Positions 1-7,932 are shown, numbered from the stretch's first letter. The stretch: DNA of 35,163 nucleotides from Novosphingobium sp. SCN 66-18 (GCA_001725355.1 MEGD01000042.1:1-35163), one strand, 5' to 3'. Numbers and translations are program-made. Notes: generated by a model not told the origin, from the letters alone.

Positions 1-1
1 C

Positions 2-214
2 GTGCTGACCATGGCCAGCGACCAGGGCCTGACCGATGCGGGCCTCAAGATCCGCACCATGCGCCTGCCCGACGTGTTCCAGGACCAGGACAACCCCGAC
101 AAACAGTACGACGAAGCCGGCCTCAACGCCCCACAGATCGTCGACACCGTCCTCACCGCCCTCCGACACAACTCCACCGGCGTTGCGCAAAACACGCTCG
201 AAGCCAGGGCTTGA
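2..214 (+). CDS. dxs: 1-deoxy-D-xylulose-5-phosphate synthase, C-terminal end (partial)
   Basis: This is the last 70 codons of a gene whose start lies left of the window. The tail ([16 protein letters not shown], then [11 protein letters not shown]) matches the C-terminal part of the transketolase-like Dxs family, where the motif LPD.F..QD..... Y..AGL is characteristic. Dxs condenses pyruvate and glyceraldehyde-3-phosphate, the first step of the MEP isoprenoid pathway, in the cytoplasm. Its place at the edge of a hopanoid locus fits a role in feeding squalene synthesis. The stop at 212-214 overlaps the Shine-Dalgarno of the next gene, so the two are probably co-transcribed. Only the tail is visible, so catalytic residues and the thiamine-binding region cannot be checked. 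Confidence 0.85.
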   Translation: MLTMASDQGLTDAGLKIRTMRLPDVFQDQDNPDKQYDEAGLNAPQIVDTVLTALRHNSTGVAQNTLEARA

Positions 215-221
215 GGAACGC

Positions 222-707
222 GTGCGATTGCCCCGTCCCTTCACACGCGGAGCCGTACTGGCGGCGAGCATCGCCGGGCTGGCCATTCCCGTCACGGCGG
301 GATCGCAACAGGCGGAGGGCGTGCTGACCATCGACGTCGGCAACGTCCGCGTCGCGCGTGGCACCGTGCATATCGACATCTGCCCGCAGGCGCAGTTCCT
401 CAAGGACAACTGCCCCTGGGCGGCGGACGCGCCCGCACAAGTGGGCGTGACCCGGCTGGTGGTGCGGCACCTGCCGCCCGGCCGCTATGCCGCGCAGGCC
501 TTCCTTGACGAAAACAACAACAAGGAAGTCGATCGCGCGCTGTTCGGCATCCCCAAGGAAGGCGTCGGCTTCTCCAACGACGCCAAGATCGGCTTCGGTC
601 CGCCGAAATTCGCCGACGCGGTGTTCACCTTCAACGGCCCATCGCAAGCGATCCGTTTCAATCTCCGCTATTTCCTCGGTGCCAAAGGCCCGCCGACAAA
701 ACGCTGA
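222..707 (+). CDS. Secreted DUF2141-family protein of the hopanoid locus
   Basis: The product is 161 aa from a GTG start at 222, chosen because GAGG (213-216) sits five bases upstream and the preceding reading frame overlaps dxs and looks non-coding. Residues 1 to about 28 form a signal peptide (basic start, hydrophobic ASIAGLAIPV stretch). The mature part carries the DUF2141 pattern DENNNKEVD, then LFGIPKEGVGFSNDA, predicted to be a small beta-sandwich in the periplasm. Two cysteines (ICPQAQFLKDNCP) could form a disulfide. hpnN begins two bases after the stop, so the pair is almost certainly one operon. The family has no established biochemical function that I know of; a periplasmic role near HpnN, such as lipid handling, is inference from context only. 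Confidence 0.8.
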   Translation: MRLPRPFTRGAVLAASIAGLAIPVTAGSQQAEGVLTIDVGNVRVARGTVHIDICPQAQFLKDNCPWAADAPAQVGVTRLVVRHLPPGRYAAQAFLDENNNKEVDRALFGIPKEGVGFSNDAKIGFGPPKFADAVFTFNGPSQAIRFNLRYFLGAKGPPTKR

Positions 708-709
708 CC

Positions 710-3307
710 ATGCGCCCTACCCCCACCTCCCTCGTTGCGGCGAGCGTTCGCCGGCCCTGGCTCACGCTTGCGATCGGACTCGTGCTCACGCTCGGCGCGC
801 TGTTCGTCAACGCCCAGCGCATGGCGATGACCACCGACACGGCTGCGCTGATCTCGTCCTCGGTGGAGTGGCGCCAGCAGGAACAGCGCATGGAAGCGGC
901 GTTCCCGCAATTGCGCGACGCGATGCTGATCATCGTCGATGGCGACACGCCCGAGCGCGCCGAAGGCGCCACGGTACAACTCGCGGCGAAGCTGGCGGAA
1001 GACAGCGCGCATTTCCGCCGCGTCACGCGGCCCGACGGCGGTGATTTCTTCGCCCGCGAAGGCCTGCTCTACGGTTCGACCGACGAAGTCCGCAGCGCCA
1101 CGCGCGCCATGGTCGATGCCCAGCCCCTGCTTGGGCCCCTGGCCGCCGATCCCAGCCTGCGCGGCGTTTCCGGCGCGCTTTCGACCATGCTCGATGGCGT
1201 CGATGCCGGCGAGACTTCGCTCGCCCGCGTCGGCAAGCCGTTCAAGGCGCTGGCCAGCGCGATCGACGGATCGCTCGATGGCAAGAACCCCGGCTTTTCG
1301 TGGCAGAAGCTCTTTGCCGAGGACGGCAGCGCGGTGGCGCCCCCCACGCGCCGCCTGATCCTGGTGCAGCCGGTGCTCGACCATTCCGCGCTGATGCCCG
1401 GCGAAGCGGCGAGCGAAGCCGTGCAAGCCGCCGCGAAGGCGCTCTCGCTCGACGCGGCGCATGGCGTCTCGATCAAGCTCACCGGCGAAGTGCCGCTGGC
1501 GGATGAGGAATTCGCCACGCTGCAGGAGAACATCGGGCTGGTCGCGATCGTCATGCTGGGGGCGATGCTGCTGACGCTGTGGCTGGCCGCGCGCTCGGTC
1601 AAGCTGGTCGCCGCGATCATGATCACGATCATCGCCGGGCTGATCGTTACCACGGCGGTCGGCCTGCTGGCGATCGGGCGGTTCAATCTGATCTCGGTGG
1701 CCTTCATCCCGCTGTTCGTGGGGCTGGGCGTCGATTTCGGCATCCAGATCTGCGTGCGGTATAACGCGGAGCGGGCCGCAGGCGCCGAACCGGCCGCCGG
1801 GCTGCGCCAGGCCGCCGCCGCGCTTGCCGCGCCCCTGACGCTGGCGGCGGGCGCGATCTTCCTGGGCTTCGGCGCGTTCCTGCCCACTGCCTATGTCGGC
1901 ATCGCCGAACTGGGCGTGATCGCGGGCCTGGGCATGGTGGTGGCCCTGCTGTTCAGCCTGACGCTGCTGCCCGCGCTGGTCCTGCTGCTGAAGCCCGGCA
2001 CCCCGCGCGGCGATGTGGGGTTCACGCAGCTCGCCCCGGCCGACCGCTTCCTCGAACGGCGGCGCGGCGCGGTGCTGTGGGCGTTCGCGCTCGCCATGGC
2101 CGCCAGCATCGCCACGCTGCCGTGGGTGGTGTTCGACTTCAACCCGCTGCATCTGCGCGATCCCGAAGCCCCCGCCATGCGCGCGCTGGGCGACCTGACG
2201 CGCGATCCGGACCGGACGCCCAACACCATCGACGTGCTGGCGCGCAACGCAGACGAAGCACGCCAGCTTGCGCAGAAGCTGGCCAAGCTGCCCGAAGTGG
2301 CGCGCGTGATCTCAGTCGACAGCTTCGTGCCGGAGGACCAGGCTCCCAAACTGGCGCTGGTGCAGGACGCATCGACGCTGCTCGATCTCACGCTCAACCC
2401 GTTCGACATCGCTCCACCGCCCGATGACGCCGAGATGCAGGCCGCGGTCTCCGCCACCGCACAACGCTTGCAGGCCGTGGCCGCCGCCCATCCCGGCGCC
2501 GACGGAACCGACGCGCGCGCGCTGGCCAAGGCCTTCGATCGGCTGGCCAAGGCCACGCCCGCGCAACGCGAACAGGTCAACGCCATGCTGTCGCAACCGC
2601 TCGGCGTGATGCTCGACCAGATGCGCCTGGCCTTGCAGGCCGCACCGGTCGACCGCGCCAGTCTGCCCGAAGAGATCACACGCGACTGGATCGCGCCCGA
2701 TGGCCGCGTGCGGCTCCAGGTATTCCCCAGCGGCAACGCCAACGACAACCGCGTGATCCACCGCTTCCGCGATGCCGTGGCGGCGGTGACGCCGGCGATC
2801 TCGGGCCTGCCGGTGGCGACGCAGGCCGCCGCCTCGACCGTGGCCGGCGCGTTCGTGCAGGCCGGCGTGATCGCCTTCCTGCTGGTCAGCGTCCTGCTGT
2901 TCCTGGTCCTGCGCGATGCAAAGGAAGTGGCGTTCACGCTGGCCCCCGTGGTGCTGTCGATCTTTCTCACGCTGGGCAGTTGCGTGGTGATCGGCCAACC
3001 GATCAACTTCGCCAACATCATCGCCTTCCCCTTGCTGTTCGGCGTGGGCGTGGCGTTCCATATCTATTTCGTGATGGCCTGGCGCGATGGCGCGACGGGG
3101 CTGCTGCAATCGAGCCTGGCCCGCGCCGTGCTGTTCAGCGCCTTCGCCACCGGCACCGCCTTCGGCAGCCTGTGGCTTTCGCACCACCCCGGCACGGCGA
3201 GCATGGGCAAGATCCTGATGATCTCGCTGATCTGGACACTGATCTGCGCGCTGGTGTTCGAACCGGCCCTGCTCGGCCCGCCGCGCGCGAAAGCGAAACG
3301 CGGCTAG
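710..3307 (+). CDS. hpnN: HpnN, hopanoid RND-family transporter
   Basis: An 865-residue inner-membrane protein of the RND/MMPL type. It has one N-terminal membrane helix (about 18-36), a large periplasmic domain, a helix bundle at about 273-425 containing GLGVDFG near residue 340, a second periplasmic domain, and a C-terminal helix bundle at about 715-860. This twofold layout and length fit HpnN, which in Rhodopseudomonas palustris is required to move hopanoids to the outer membrane. The ATG at 710 follows the DUF2141 stop by two bases. The 3' end overlaps the convergent mlaA by four bases. I infer that it works with the HpnM and MlaA proteins encoded next door. Assignment is from overall architecture and context. 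Confidence 0.92.
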   Translation: MRPTPTSLVAASVRRPWLTLAIGLVLTLGALFVNAQRMAMTTDTAALISSSVEWRQQEQRMEAAFPQLRDAMLIIVDGDTPERAEGATVQLAAKLAEDSAHFRRVTRPDGGDFFAREGLLYGSTDEVRSATRAMVDAQPLLGPLAADPSLRGVSGALSTMLDGVDAGETSLARVGKPFKALASAIDGSLDGKNPGFSWQKLFAEDGSAVAPPTRRLILVQPVLDHSALMPGEAASEAVQAAAKALSLDAAHGVSIKLTGEVPLADEEFATLQENIGLVAIVMLGAMLLTLWLAARSVKLVAAIMITIIAGLIVTTAVGLLAIGRFNLISVAFIPLFVGLGVDFGIQICVRYNAERAAGAEPAAGLRQAAAALAAPLTLAAGAIFLGFGAFLPTAYVGIAELGVIAGLGMVVALLFSLTLLPALVLLLKPGTPRGDVGFTQLAPADRFLERRRGAVLWAFALAMAASIATLPWVVFDFNPLHLRDPEAPAMRALGDLTRDPDRTPNTIDVLARNADEARQLAQKLAKLPEVARVISVDSFVPEDQAPKLALVQDASTLLDLTLNPFDIAPPPDDAEMQAAVSATAQRLQAVAAAHPGADGTDARALAKAFDRLAKATPAQREQVNAMLSQPLGVMLDQMRLALQAAPVDRASLPEEITRDWIAPDGRVRLQVFPSGNANDNRVIHRFRDAVAAVTPAISGLPVATQAAASTVAGAFVQAGVIAFLLVSVLLFLVLRDAKEVAFTLAPVVLSIFLTLGSCVVIGQPINFANIIAFPLLFGVGVAFHIYFVMAWRDGATGLLQSSLARAVLFSAFATGTAFGSLWLSHHPGTASMGKILMISLIWTLICALVFEPALLGPPRAKAKRG

Positions 3308-4323
3308 GGCTGCGAGGCGGGCGCCGGCGTTTGCATCGCGGATGACCCTGCCGGATCATCCAGCGGATCGCGCAATTCGGGTGCATCGGACTGGGGCGGC
3401 AGCGGTTCGGGCTGCGTGCCGGTCAGTTCCGGATCGTTCAGCGGATCGGTCAGTTCCGGCGCGGCCTGCTGGGGAGCGGTCGTGGCATGCCCCTTGGCTT
3501 CCTCGACCTCGGCAGCGCGATTCTGGAGATAGACCGAACGCAGGGTGGCATAGGGATCGACCGCGCCATCGAACAGCGCGCGCAAATCCGCGTCCGATTC
3601 GGCGCGCAGGTCCAGCCCGCCAATGCCGCCGGTGATGAGCTGGTACTCCATCGAATTGAACGGCTTGCCCGCGACCAGCGGCAGGAGCGCGTCGTCGGCC
3701 GAATTGCCCAGCAGGTCGCGCAGCGTGGTGGGGCCGATGAACGGCAGGAAGATGTATGGTCCCGGACCCACGCCATAGAACGCCAGCGTCGTGCCGAAAC
3801 CGTTCGGGCGATGCGGCAGCTTGAAGTCCTTGGTCTTGGCCACATCGAACAGCCCGCCGACGCCGAACGTCGAATTGACCACGAACCGGCCGAGCGTTTC
3901 AACCGCCTTGCCCGGTTTGCCCTGAAGCAGGAAGTTCACGAAGATGAAGGGTTCGGTGAGGTTGCTGAGCGCGTTGCGCAGGCCCGATCGGACCGGCCGG
4001 GGCACCACCTGCTTGTAGCCCATGGCCGCGGGACGGAACACGGCGTGATCGATCCCCTGGTGGATGCCGAACATCGTCCGGTTGAAGCCTTCGAGCGGAT
4101 CGCCCTTGGCGTGATGGTGGCGTTCTTCAGCGGGTTGCGTCGCCGGGACCGGTGCATCCTGCCGCGGTGCGGGAGACGCGAGAACCACCGGAGACGCGGA
4201 CACCGGGTCCGCCGCGCCCGCTACCACCGGGCCGGCAATCGCCTGCTGCGGCACCGGCATCGCCGGCTCGGCCGTAACCGGCGCGAAAGCCAGCGCCGCG
4301 GGAACAAGCAATGGCGAGATCAA
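3304..4323 (-). CDS. mlaA: MlaA/VacJ family outer-membrane lipid transport protein
   Basis: 339 aa. The MlaA/VacJ domain runs from about residue 75 to 270: DPLEGFNRTMF, VPRPVRSGLRN, FVNFLLQGKPGKA, GRFVVNSTFGVGGLFD, GPYIFLPFIGPTTLRDL. MlaA sits in the outer membrane and passes lipids to or from a periplasmic MlaC-type carrier. The start is a TTG at 4321-4323 that directly abuts the TAG of hpnM in the same frame; AGAGGTG lies upstream inside hpnM. The first 20 residues are hydrophobic but carry no positive charge and no lipobox cysteine, unlike classical VacJ lipoproteins. A proline- and glutamine-rich linker (about 20-70) and an acidic tail with two PEL.DPL.DP repeats flank the domain. An internal ATG at residue 22 is an alternative start. 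The partner hpnM suggests a hopanoid role. Confidence 0.88.
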   Translation of the reverse strand: MISPLLVPAALAFAPVTAEPAMPVPQQAIAGPVVAGAADPVSASPVVLASPAPRQDAPVPATQPAEERHHHAKGDPLEGFNRTMFGIHQGIDHAVFRPAAMGYKQVVPRPVRSGLRNALSNLTEPFIFVNFLLQGKPGKAVETLGRFVVNSTFGVGGLFDVAKTKDFKLPHRPNGFGTTLAFYGVGPGPYIFLPFIGPTTLRDLLGNSADDALLPLVAGKPFNSMEYQLITGGIGGLDLRAESDADLRALFDGAVDPYATLRSVYLQNRAAEVEEAKGHATTAPQQAAPELTDPLNDPELTGTQPEPLPPQSDAPELRDPLDDPAGSSAMQTPAPASQP

Positions 4324-4920
4324 CTATTTATCACCTCTGGCAGCGATCGCATCCATGTGCGCGACCAGCGAACGCGCGCCCCCGCGTTGCAGGATGGAGG
4401 CAAAATCGGAACGTCGCGTCGCGATCTGGCTGATTGCGTTGCGATAGAAAACATCGACGATCCTCCAGCTACCGCCATTCTGCCGCAGCCGGTAGCTGAT
4501 CGCGATCGGCGCCTGCTTCGGCGCATTCAGCGTCGTCCGCACCAGCTTGTCGGTGCCCCGCACCTGAACATTGGGATCGATGGTGAAGCTTTCCCCGGAC
4601 CAGCTATCGAAATTGCGGGCATACTGCGCCACCGTCATGCGGCGGAAAGCCGCCGTCAGCGCCTGCTGGTCGGCCGGCGCGATGGAGGTCCAGGCCGGGC
4701 CGACCGAAAGGCGGGTCATCAGCGGAAGGTCGAAGGTCCGGTCCACGACCGGGCCGATTGCCGCCGATCGTGACGGAATCGTGCCGCCGCCGCGCATGAT
4801 TCTGATCAGTCCGTCGTTAAGCTGCTGCACGGTGGCGCGCGCCGGATCGACGGACTGGGCCGAAGCCACGGCCGGCAGCAAAGGCGCGATAACCAGCGCA
4901 GCAAGGATCGGACGATGCAT
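4324..4920 (-). CDS. hpnM: HpnM, periplasmic MlaC/Ttg2D-like protein of the hopanoid locus
   Basis: 198 aa with a clear signal peptide (residues 1-21, cleavage after VASA). The mature protein matches the MlaC/Ttg2D toluene-tolerance family: YARNFDSWSGESF, a middle region with VRTTLN and ISYRLRQNGGSWRIVDVFYRN, and a conserved ending ISQIATRRSDFASIL. MlaC proteins carry lipids across the periplasm; HpnM is the version found in hopanoid clusters. AGGAG lies about seven bases upstream of the ATG at 4920. It is first in a two-gene reverse operon with mlaA, divergent from ispH. The stop is an amber TAG immediately followed by the mlaA TTG in the same frame, which is unusual. Cargo is not shown by the sequence; hopanoid transport is inferred from context. 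Confidence 0.87.
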   Translation of the reverse strand: MHRPILAALVIAPLLPAVASAQSVDPARATVQQLNDGLIRIMRGGGTIPSRSAAIGPVVDRTFDLPLMTRLSVGPAWTSIAPADQQALTAAFRRMTVAQYARNFDSWSGESFTIDPNVQVRGTDKLVRTTLNAPKQAPIAISYRLRQNGGSWRIVDVFYRNAISQIATRRSDFASILQRGGARSLVAHMDAIAARGDK

Positions 4921-5043
4921 TTTGAACTCCTGATATTCCGGTTCGCTTATCGCGTCAGCGCGGCAGCCGTCTACCGCGAACGCACAAAGGCGGTACCTTT
5001 CTGCGCAAGAACGCTCTATGAACGGTTCGGGACCACTTTCGCG

Positions 5044-5079
5044 AGCTGCACCTAAGCATTATCATGTTAGCAGCTGCAC
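5044..5079 (+). promoter_or_regulatory. Candidate operator upstream of ispH
   Basis: Two copies of AGCTGCAC (5044-5051 and 5072-5079) bracket an imperfect palindrome, CTAAGCATTATCATGTTAG (5052-5070). The core ATTATCA (5058-5064) resembles one half of a Fur-type box on the reverse strand, but the other half is poor. TATCAT at 5060-5065 could also serve as a -10 element, with only a weak -35 (TTTCGC, 5037-5042). Either reading fits control of the Fe-S enzyme IspH, but both are inference. Confidence 0.3.
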
Positions 5080-5080
5080 A

Positions 5081-6082
5081 ATGAATAAGGCTTTTCCGGA
5101 TAATCGAATGCCAGGTCCCGTCCATTCGCTGAATATCATTCTCGCCAATCCCCGCGGTTTCTGCGCCGGGGTAACGCGCGCCATCGACATCGTGGAGAAG
5201 AGCCTCGAACGCTTCGGCGCGCCCGTCTATGTGCGGCACGAAATCGTTCACAACAAGCACGTGGTGGAACAGCTCAAGGCCAAGGGCGCGGTCTTTGTCG
5301 ACGAACTGTCGGACATTCCGGCGGGTGCGATGACGATTTTCAGCGCCCACGGCGTCGCGCGCACGGTGGAGGAAGAGGCAAAAGTCCGGCAGTTGCCCGT
5401 GATCGACGCCACCTGCCCGCTGGTGACCAAGGTCCATAGCCAGGGCCGCCGCTATGCCAGGGCCGGACGGACGCTGGTGCTGATCGGCCATGCCGGGCAT
5501 GCCGAAGTGATCGGCACGATCGGCCAGATCGATTCGCCGGTCCATCTCGTGTCGACCGCAGACGACGTTACCGCACTGCCGATCGCCCAGGATCAGCCGA
5601 TCGCCTACATCACCCAGACGACGCTGAGCGTGGACGATACGCGCACCGTCATCGCCGCGCTGCACGAGCGCTTCAGCGATGTCGCCGGGCCGGATGTGGA
5701 CGACATCTGCTACGCCACGCAGAACCGGCAAACCGCGGTGCGGAAACTGGCCGCGCTCAGCGACCTGCTGATCGTGGTCGGCGCGCGCAACAGCTCCAAC
5801 TCCTCGCGTTTGCGGGAGATCGGCGCCGAACTGGGCGTGCGGAGCTACCTTGTCGACAACGGCGACGATATCGATCCGGCATGGCTGGAAGGTGTCGGAA
5901 CCGTTGGCGTCACCGCCGGCGCTTCGGCCCCGGATGTACTGGTGGACAGCGTGATCGCGGCCCTTGGCCGGTTGCGCCCCGTCACCGTTTCGCAACTCGA
6001 TGGCGTAAGGGAAGACATTGAGTTCAGTCTGCCTTCTGCGCTACGACGTCCCGCGCCCGCGATCCCCAGGGCCGCTGAATAG
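5081..6082 (+). CDS. ispH: 4-hydroxy-3-methylbut-2-enyl diphosphate reductase (IspH/LytB)
   Basis: IspH makes IPP and DMAPP from HMBPP, the last MEP-pathway step, using a [4Fe-4S] cluster. The three cluster cysteines are visible in [10 protein letters not shown], in DATCPL and in CYATQNRQ. Other family motifs include HEIVHNK, FSAHGV, GHAGHAE and ARNSSNS. The start is uncertain: ATG at 5081 gives 333 aa and ATG at 5108 gives 324 aa; a further upstream frame to 5018 looks like non-coding leader. If the candidate -10 at 5060-5065 is real, 5108 is favoured. The stop at 6080-6082 is eight bases before hpnH, so ispH and hpnH form an operon. Its place here suggests that precursor supply is tied to hopanoid synthesis. 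Confidence 0.94.
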   Translation: MNKAFPDNRMPGPVHSLNIILANPRGFCAGVTRAIDIVEKSLERFGAPVYVRHEIVHNKHVVEQLKAKGAVFVDELSDIPAGAMTIFSAHGVARTVEEEAKVRQLPVIDATCPLVTKVHSQGRRYARAGRTLVLIGHAGHAEVIGTIGQIDSPVHLVSTADDVTALPIAQDQPIAYITQTTLSVDDTRTVIAALHERFSDVAGPDVDDICYATQNRQTAVRKLAALSDLLIVVGARNSSNSSRLREIGAELGVRSYLVDNGDDIDPAWLEGVGTVGVTAGASAPDVLVDSVIAALGRLRPVTVSQLDGVREDIEFSLPSALRRPAPAIPRAAE

Positions 6083-6090
6083 GAATATTG

Positions 6091-7236
6091 ATGAGCCTTC
6101 CGCTCTCCCAGGTCGCCCGTATCGGCGCCTATACGCTTCGCCAGCACATCAAGGGTGGCAAATACCCCCTCGTTCTCATGCTGGAACCGCTGTTCCGTTG
6201 CAACCTTGCCTGCCCCGGCTGCGGCAAGATCGATTATCCGGATGCCATCCTCAACCAGCGGCTCAGCTTCGAGCAGTGCATGGAAGCGATCGAGGAATGC
6301 GGCGCGCCGGCGGTGTCCATCGCCGGGGGCGAACCCCTGCTGCACCGTGACATGCCGCGCATCGTCGAAGGCTATATCGCGCGCAAGAAGTTCGTGATTC
6401 TGTGCACCAACGCGCTGCTGCTCAAGAAGAAGATCGACGACTACAAGCCGTCGCCCTTCTTCACCTGGTCGATCCACCTCGATGGCGACAAGCAGATGCA
6501 CGACCATGCGGTCGACCTGCCCGGCACCTATGAGGTTGCGCTCGAGGCGATCGAACTCGCCAAGTCCAAGGGCTTCCGCGTGCAGGTGAACTGCACCGTG
6601 TTCGACGGCGCCAATCCGGATCGCCTGGCCGCCTTCTTCGACGAGATGAAGAGCCGCGACGTGGAAATCACGGTTTCGCCCGGCTACGCCTATGAACGCG
6701 CGGCCGACCAGCAGCACTTCCTCAACCGCGAACGCACCAAGCAGTTCTTCCGCGACGTGTTCAGCCGGGGCAACAAGGGCAAGAACTGGGCCTTCACCAA
6801 TTCGCCGCTGTTCCTCGACTTCCTCGCCGGCAACCAGACCTACGAATGCACGCCGTGGTCGATGCCGCTGCGCACCGTGTTCGGCTGGCAGAAGCCCTGC
6901 TACCTGCTGGGCGAAGGCTATGTCGACAGCTTCCGCGAACTGATGGAAGGCACCGACTGGGAAAAGTACGGCGTCGGCAAGTACGAGAAGTGCTCGAACT
7001 GCATGACGCATTGCGGGTTCGAAGGCACCGCCGCCACCGACGCGATCCGCCATCCGCTGAAGATGCTGCAGATCGCGCGCAAGGGCGTGAAGACCGATGG
7101 GCCGATGGCGCCCGAGGTCGATCTCTCGAAGGCGCGCCCCGCGGACGACGTCTATTCAAGCCACGTCGAGCGCGAACTCGCCAAGATCAAGGCTGAAAAT
7201 CCCGCTGCGGCCAAGCGCGTGGTGAACGCGGCCTAG
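6091..7236 (+). CDS. hpnH: HpnH, radical SAM adenosylhopane synthase
   Basis: 381 aa. HpnH adds the 5'-deoxyadenosyl group from SAM to diploptene, giving adenosylhopane, the first step of C35 hopanoid side-chain formation. The radical-SAM cluster motif CNLACPGC is at residues 37-44 (CxxxCxxC), followed by SIAGGEPLLH, a typical GGE SAM-binding motif. A second cysteine-rich part near the end (ECTPWSMPLR, KPCYLLGEGY, CSNCMTHCGFEG) is characteristic of HpnH. ATG 6091 is preferred over the TTG three bases earlier because AGGA (6081-6084) is at a good distance and MSLPLSQVARIG matches family starts. Its 3' end overlaps the convergent hpnG by 81 bases, unusually long for two conserved genes. Confidence 0.95.
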   Translation: MSLPLSQVARIGAYTLRQHIKGGKYPLVLMLEPLFRCNLACPGCGKIDYPDAILNQRLSFEQCMEAIEECGAPAVSIAGGEPLLHRDMPRIVEGYIARKKFVILCTNALLLKKKIDDYKPSPFFTWSIHLDGDKQMHDHAVDLPGTYEVALEAIELAKSKGFRVQVNCTVFDGANPDRLAAFFDEMKSRDVEITVSPGYAYERAADQQHFLNRERTKQFFRDVFSRGNKGKNWAFTNSPLFLDFLAGNQTYECTPWSMPLRTVFGWQKPCYLLGEGYVDSFRELMEGTDWEKYGVGKYEKCSNCMTHCGFEGTAATDAIRHPLKMLQIARKGVKTDGPMAPEVDLSKARPADDVYSSHVERELAKIKAENPAAAKRVVNAA

Positions 7237-7818
7237 CGTCCGGAACGCCAGCCCGGCGTGGCGGCCCGTGCGGATCAGCGCGGGCAGTTGCGCCGGGTTC
7301 CGGGCCAGCGACGCCAGCACCGCGCCCAGGGCCACGCTTCCGTCGGGCTTCATGCCGATCCGCGCCGCCGGTGGCAGCGCTTCACCCGCACCATCGGAAA
7401 TGATCCGCACCGCCGCGAATGGCAGCCCATGCCGCGCCGCGACGCGCGCGGCGACATGGCTTTCCATATCGACGGCCAGCGCGCCGGTTTCGGCCCGCAA
7501 GGCGCGTTTGCCCGCCACCGTCGGCGTCATGACGTCACGCCCGGCCACCGCACCCACCACCGCATCCGGCAGGATCGCGCGCAACTTTTCAACCACCGCC
7601 GCATCGCCATCGAGCACGATGTCCCCAACCTTCAAAGCTGGATCGAGCGCTCCGGCAATGCCGCTGGACAGAATCACGGCGGGGAACATCTCCGCCACAT
7701 CGTCCAGTTCGCGCTCCAGGCGGACGCTATCGCCGCCGCCGGCAACGATGTAAAACGCCCCGCCGCGCCGGATCAGGTCCGCTTCGCGCTTCAGGCCGCA
7801 GGCGACGATCCAGTTCAT
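7156..7818 (-). CDS. hpnG: HpnG, hopanoid-associated nucleosidase/phosphorylase
   Basis: 220 aa of the purine nucleoside phosphorylase/MTA-SAH nucleosidase fold. HpnG removes adenine from adenosylhopane to give ribosyl- or phosphoribosylhopane, after HpnH. Visible motifs are SSGIAGALDPALKVGDIVLD (substrate-binding glycine region) and ALAVDMESHVAARVA, containing the ME/S motif that contacts the ribose, followed by AVRIISDGAGE with the usual catalytic Asp. The ATG at 7818 has no strong Shine-Dalgarno. It lies 114 bases downstream of shc with a possible hairpin between, so it is probably the last gene of the hpnA-to-hpnG operon but may be tuned separately. The last 26 codons lie antisense to the end of hpnH. 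Confidence 0.92.
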   Translation of the reverse strand: MNWIVACGLKREADLIRRGGAFYIVAGGGDSVRLERELDDVAEMFPAVILSSGIAGALDPALKVGDIVLDGDAAVVEKLRAILPDAVVGAVAGRDVMTPTVAGKRALRAETGALAVDMESHVAARVAARHGLPFAAVRIISDGAGEALPPAARIGMKPDGSVALGAVLASLARNPAQLPALIRTGRHAGLAFRTLGRVHHALGRSGIFSLDLGEFALDVA

Positions 7819-7854
7819 GCCAAGGGAATCACGCCGGCCGGATCATGCCCCCGT

Positions 7855-7875
7855 CTCCGCTCGTCCTGAGCGGGG
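7855..7875 (-). other. Short inverted repeat between shc and hpnG
   Basis: CCGCTC (7857-7862) pairs with GAGCGG (7868-7873) around a five-base loop; a G-T pair and one more C-G pair can extend the stem. There is no T-run after it on the transcribed strand, so it is not a standard terminator. It might stabilise or attenuate mRNA between shc and hpnG. In such GC-rich DNA a stem this size could be chance. Confidence 0.25.
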
Positions 7876-7932
7876 GTGAATGTCCGGATGATGGCCACCG
7901 TGTTCAAAACCGTTCCGTCACGTCCCGCCACG

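Noticed and set aside
668-2152. A 494-codon reverse open frame opposite hpnN
   Set aside because: Composition is Arg/Gln/His-rich and unlike a folded protein; hpnN is well supported.
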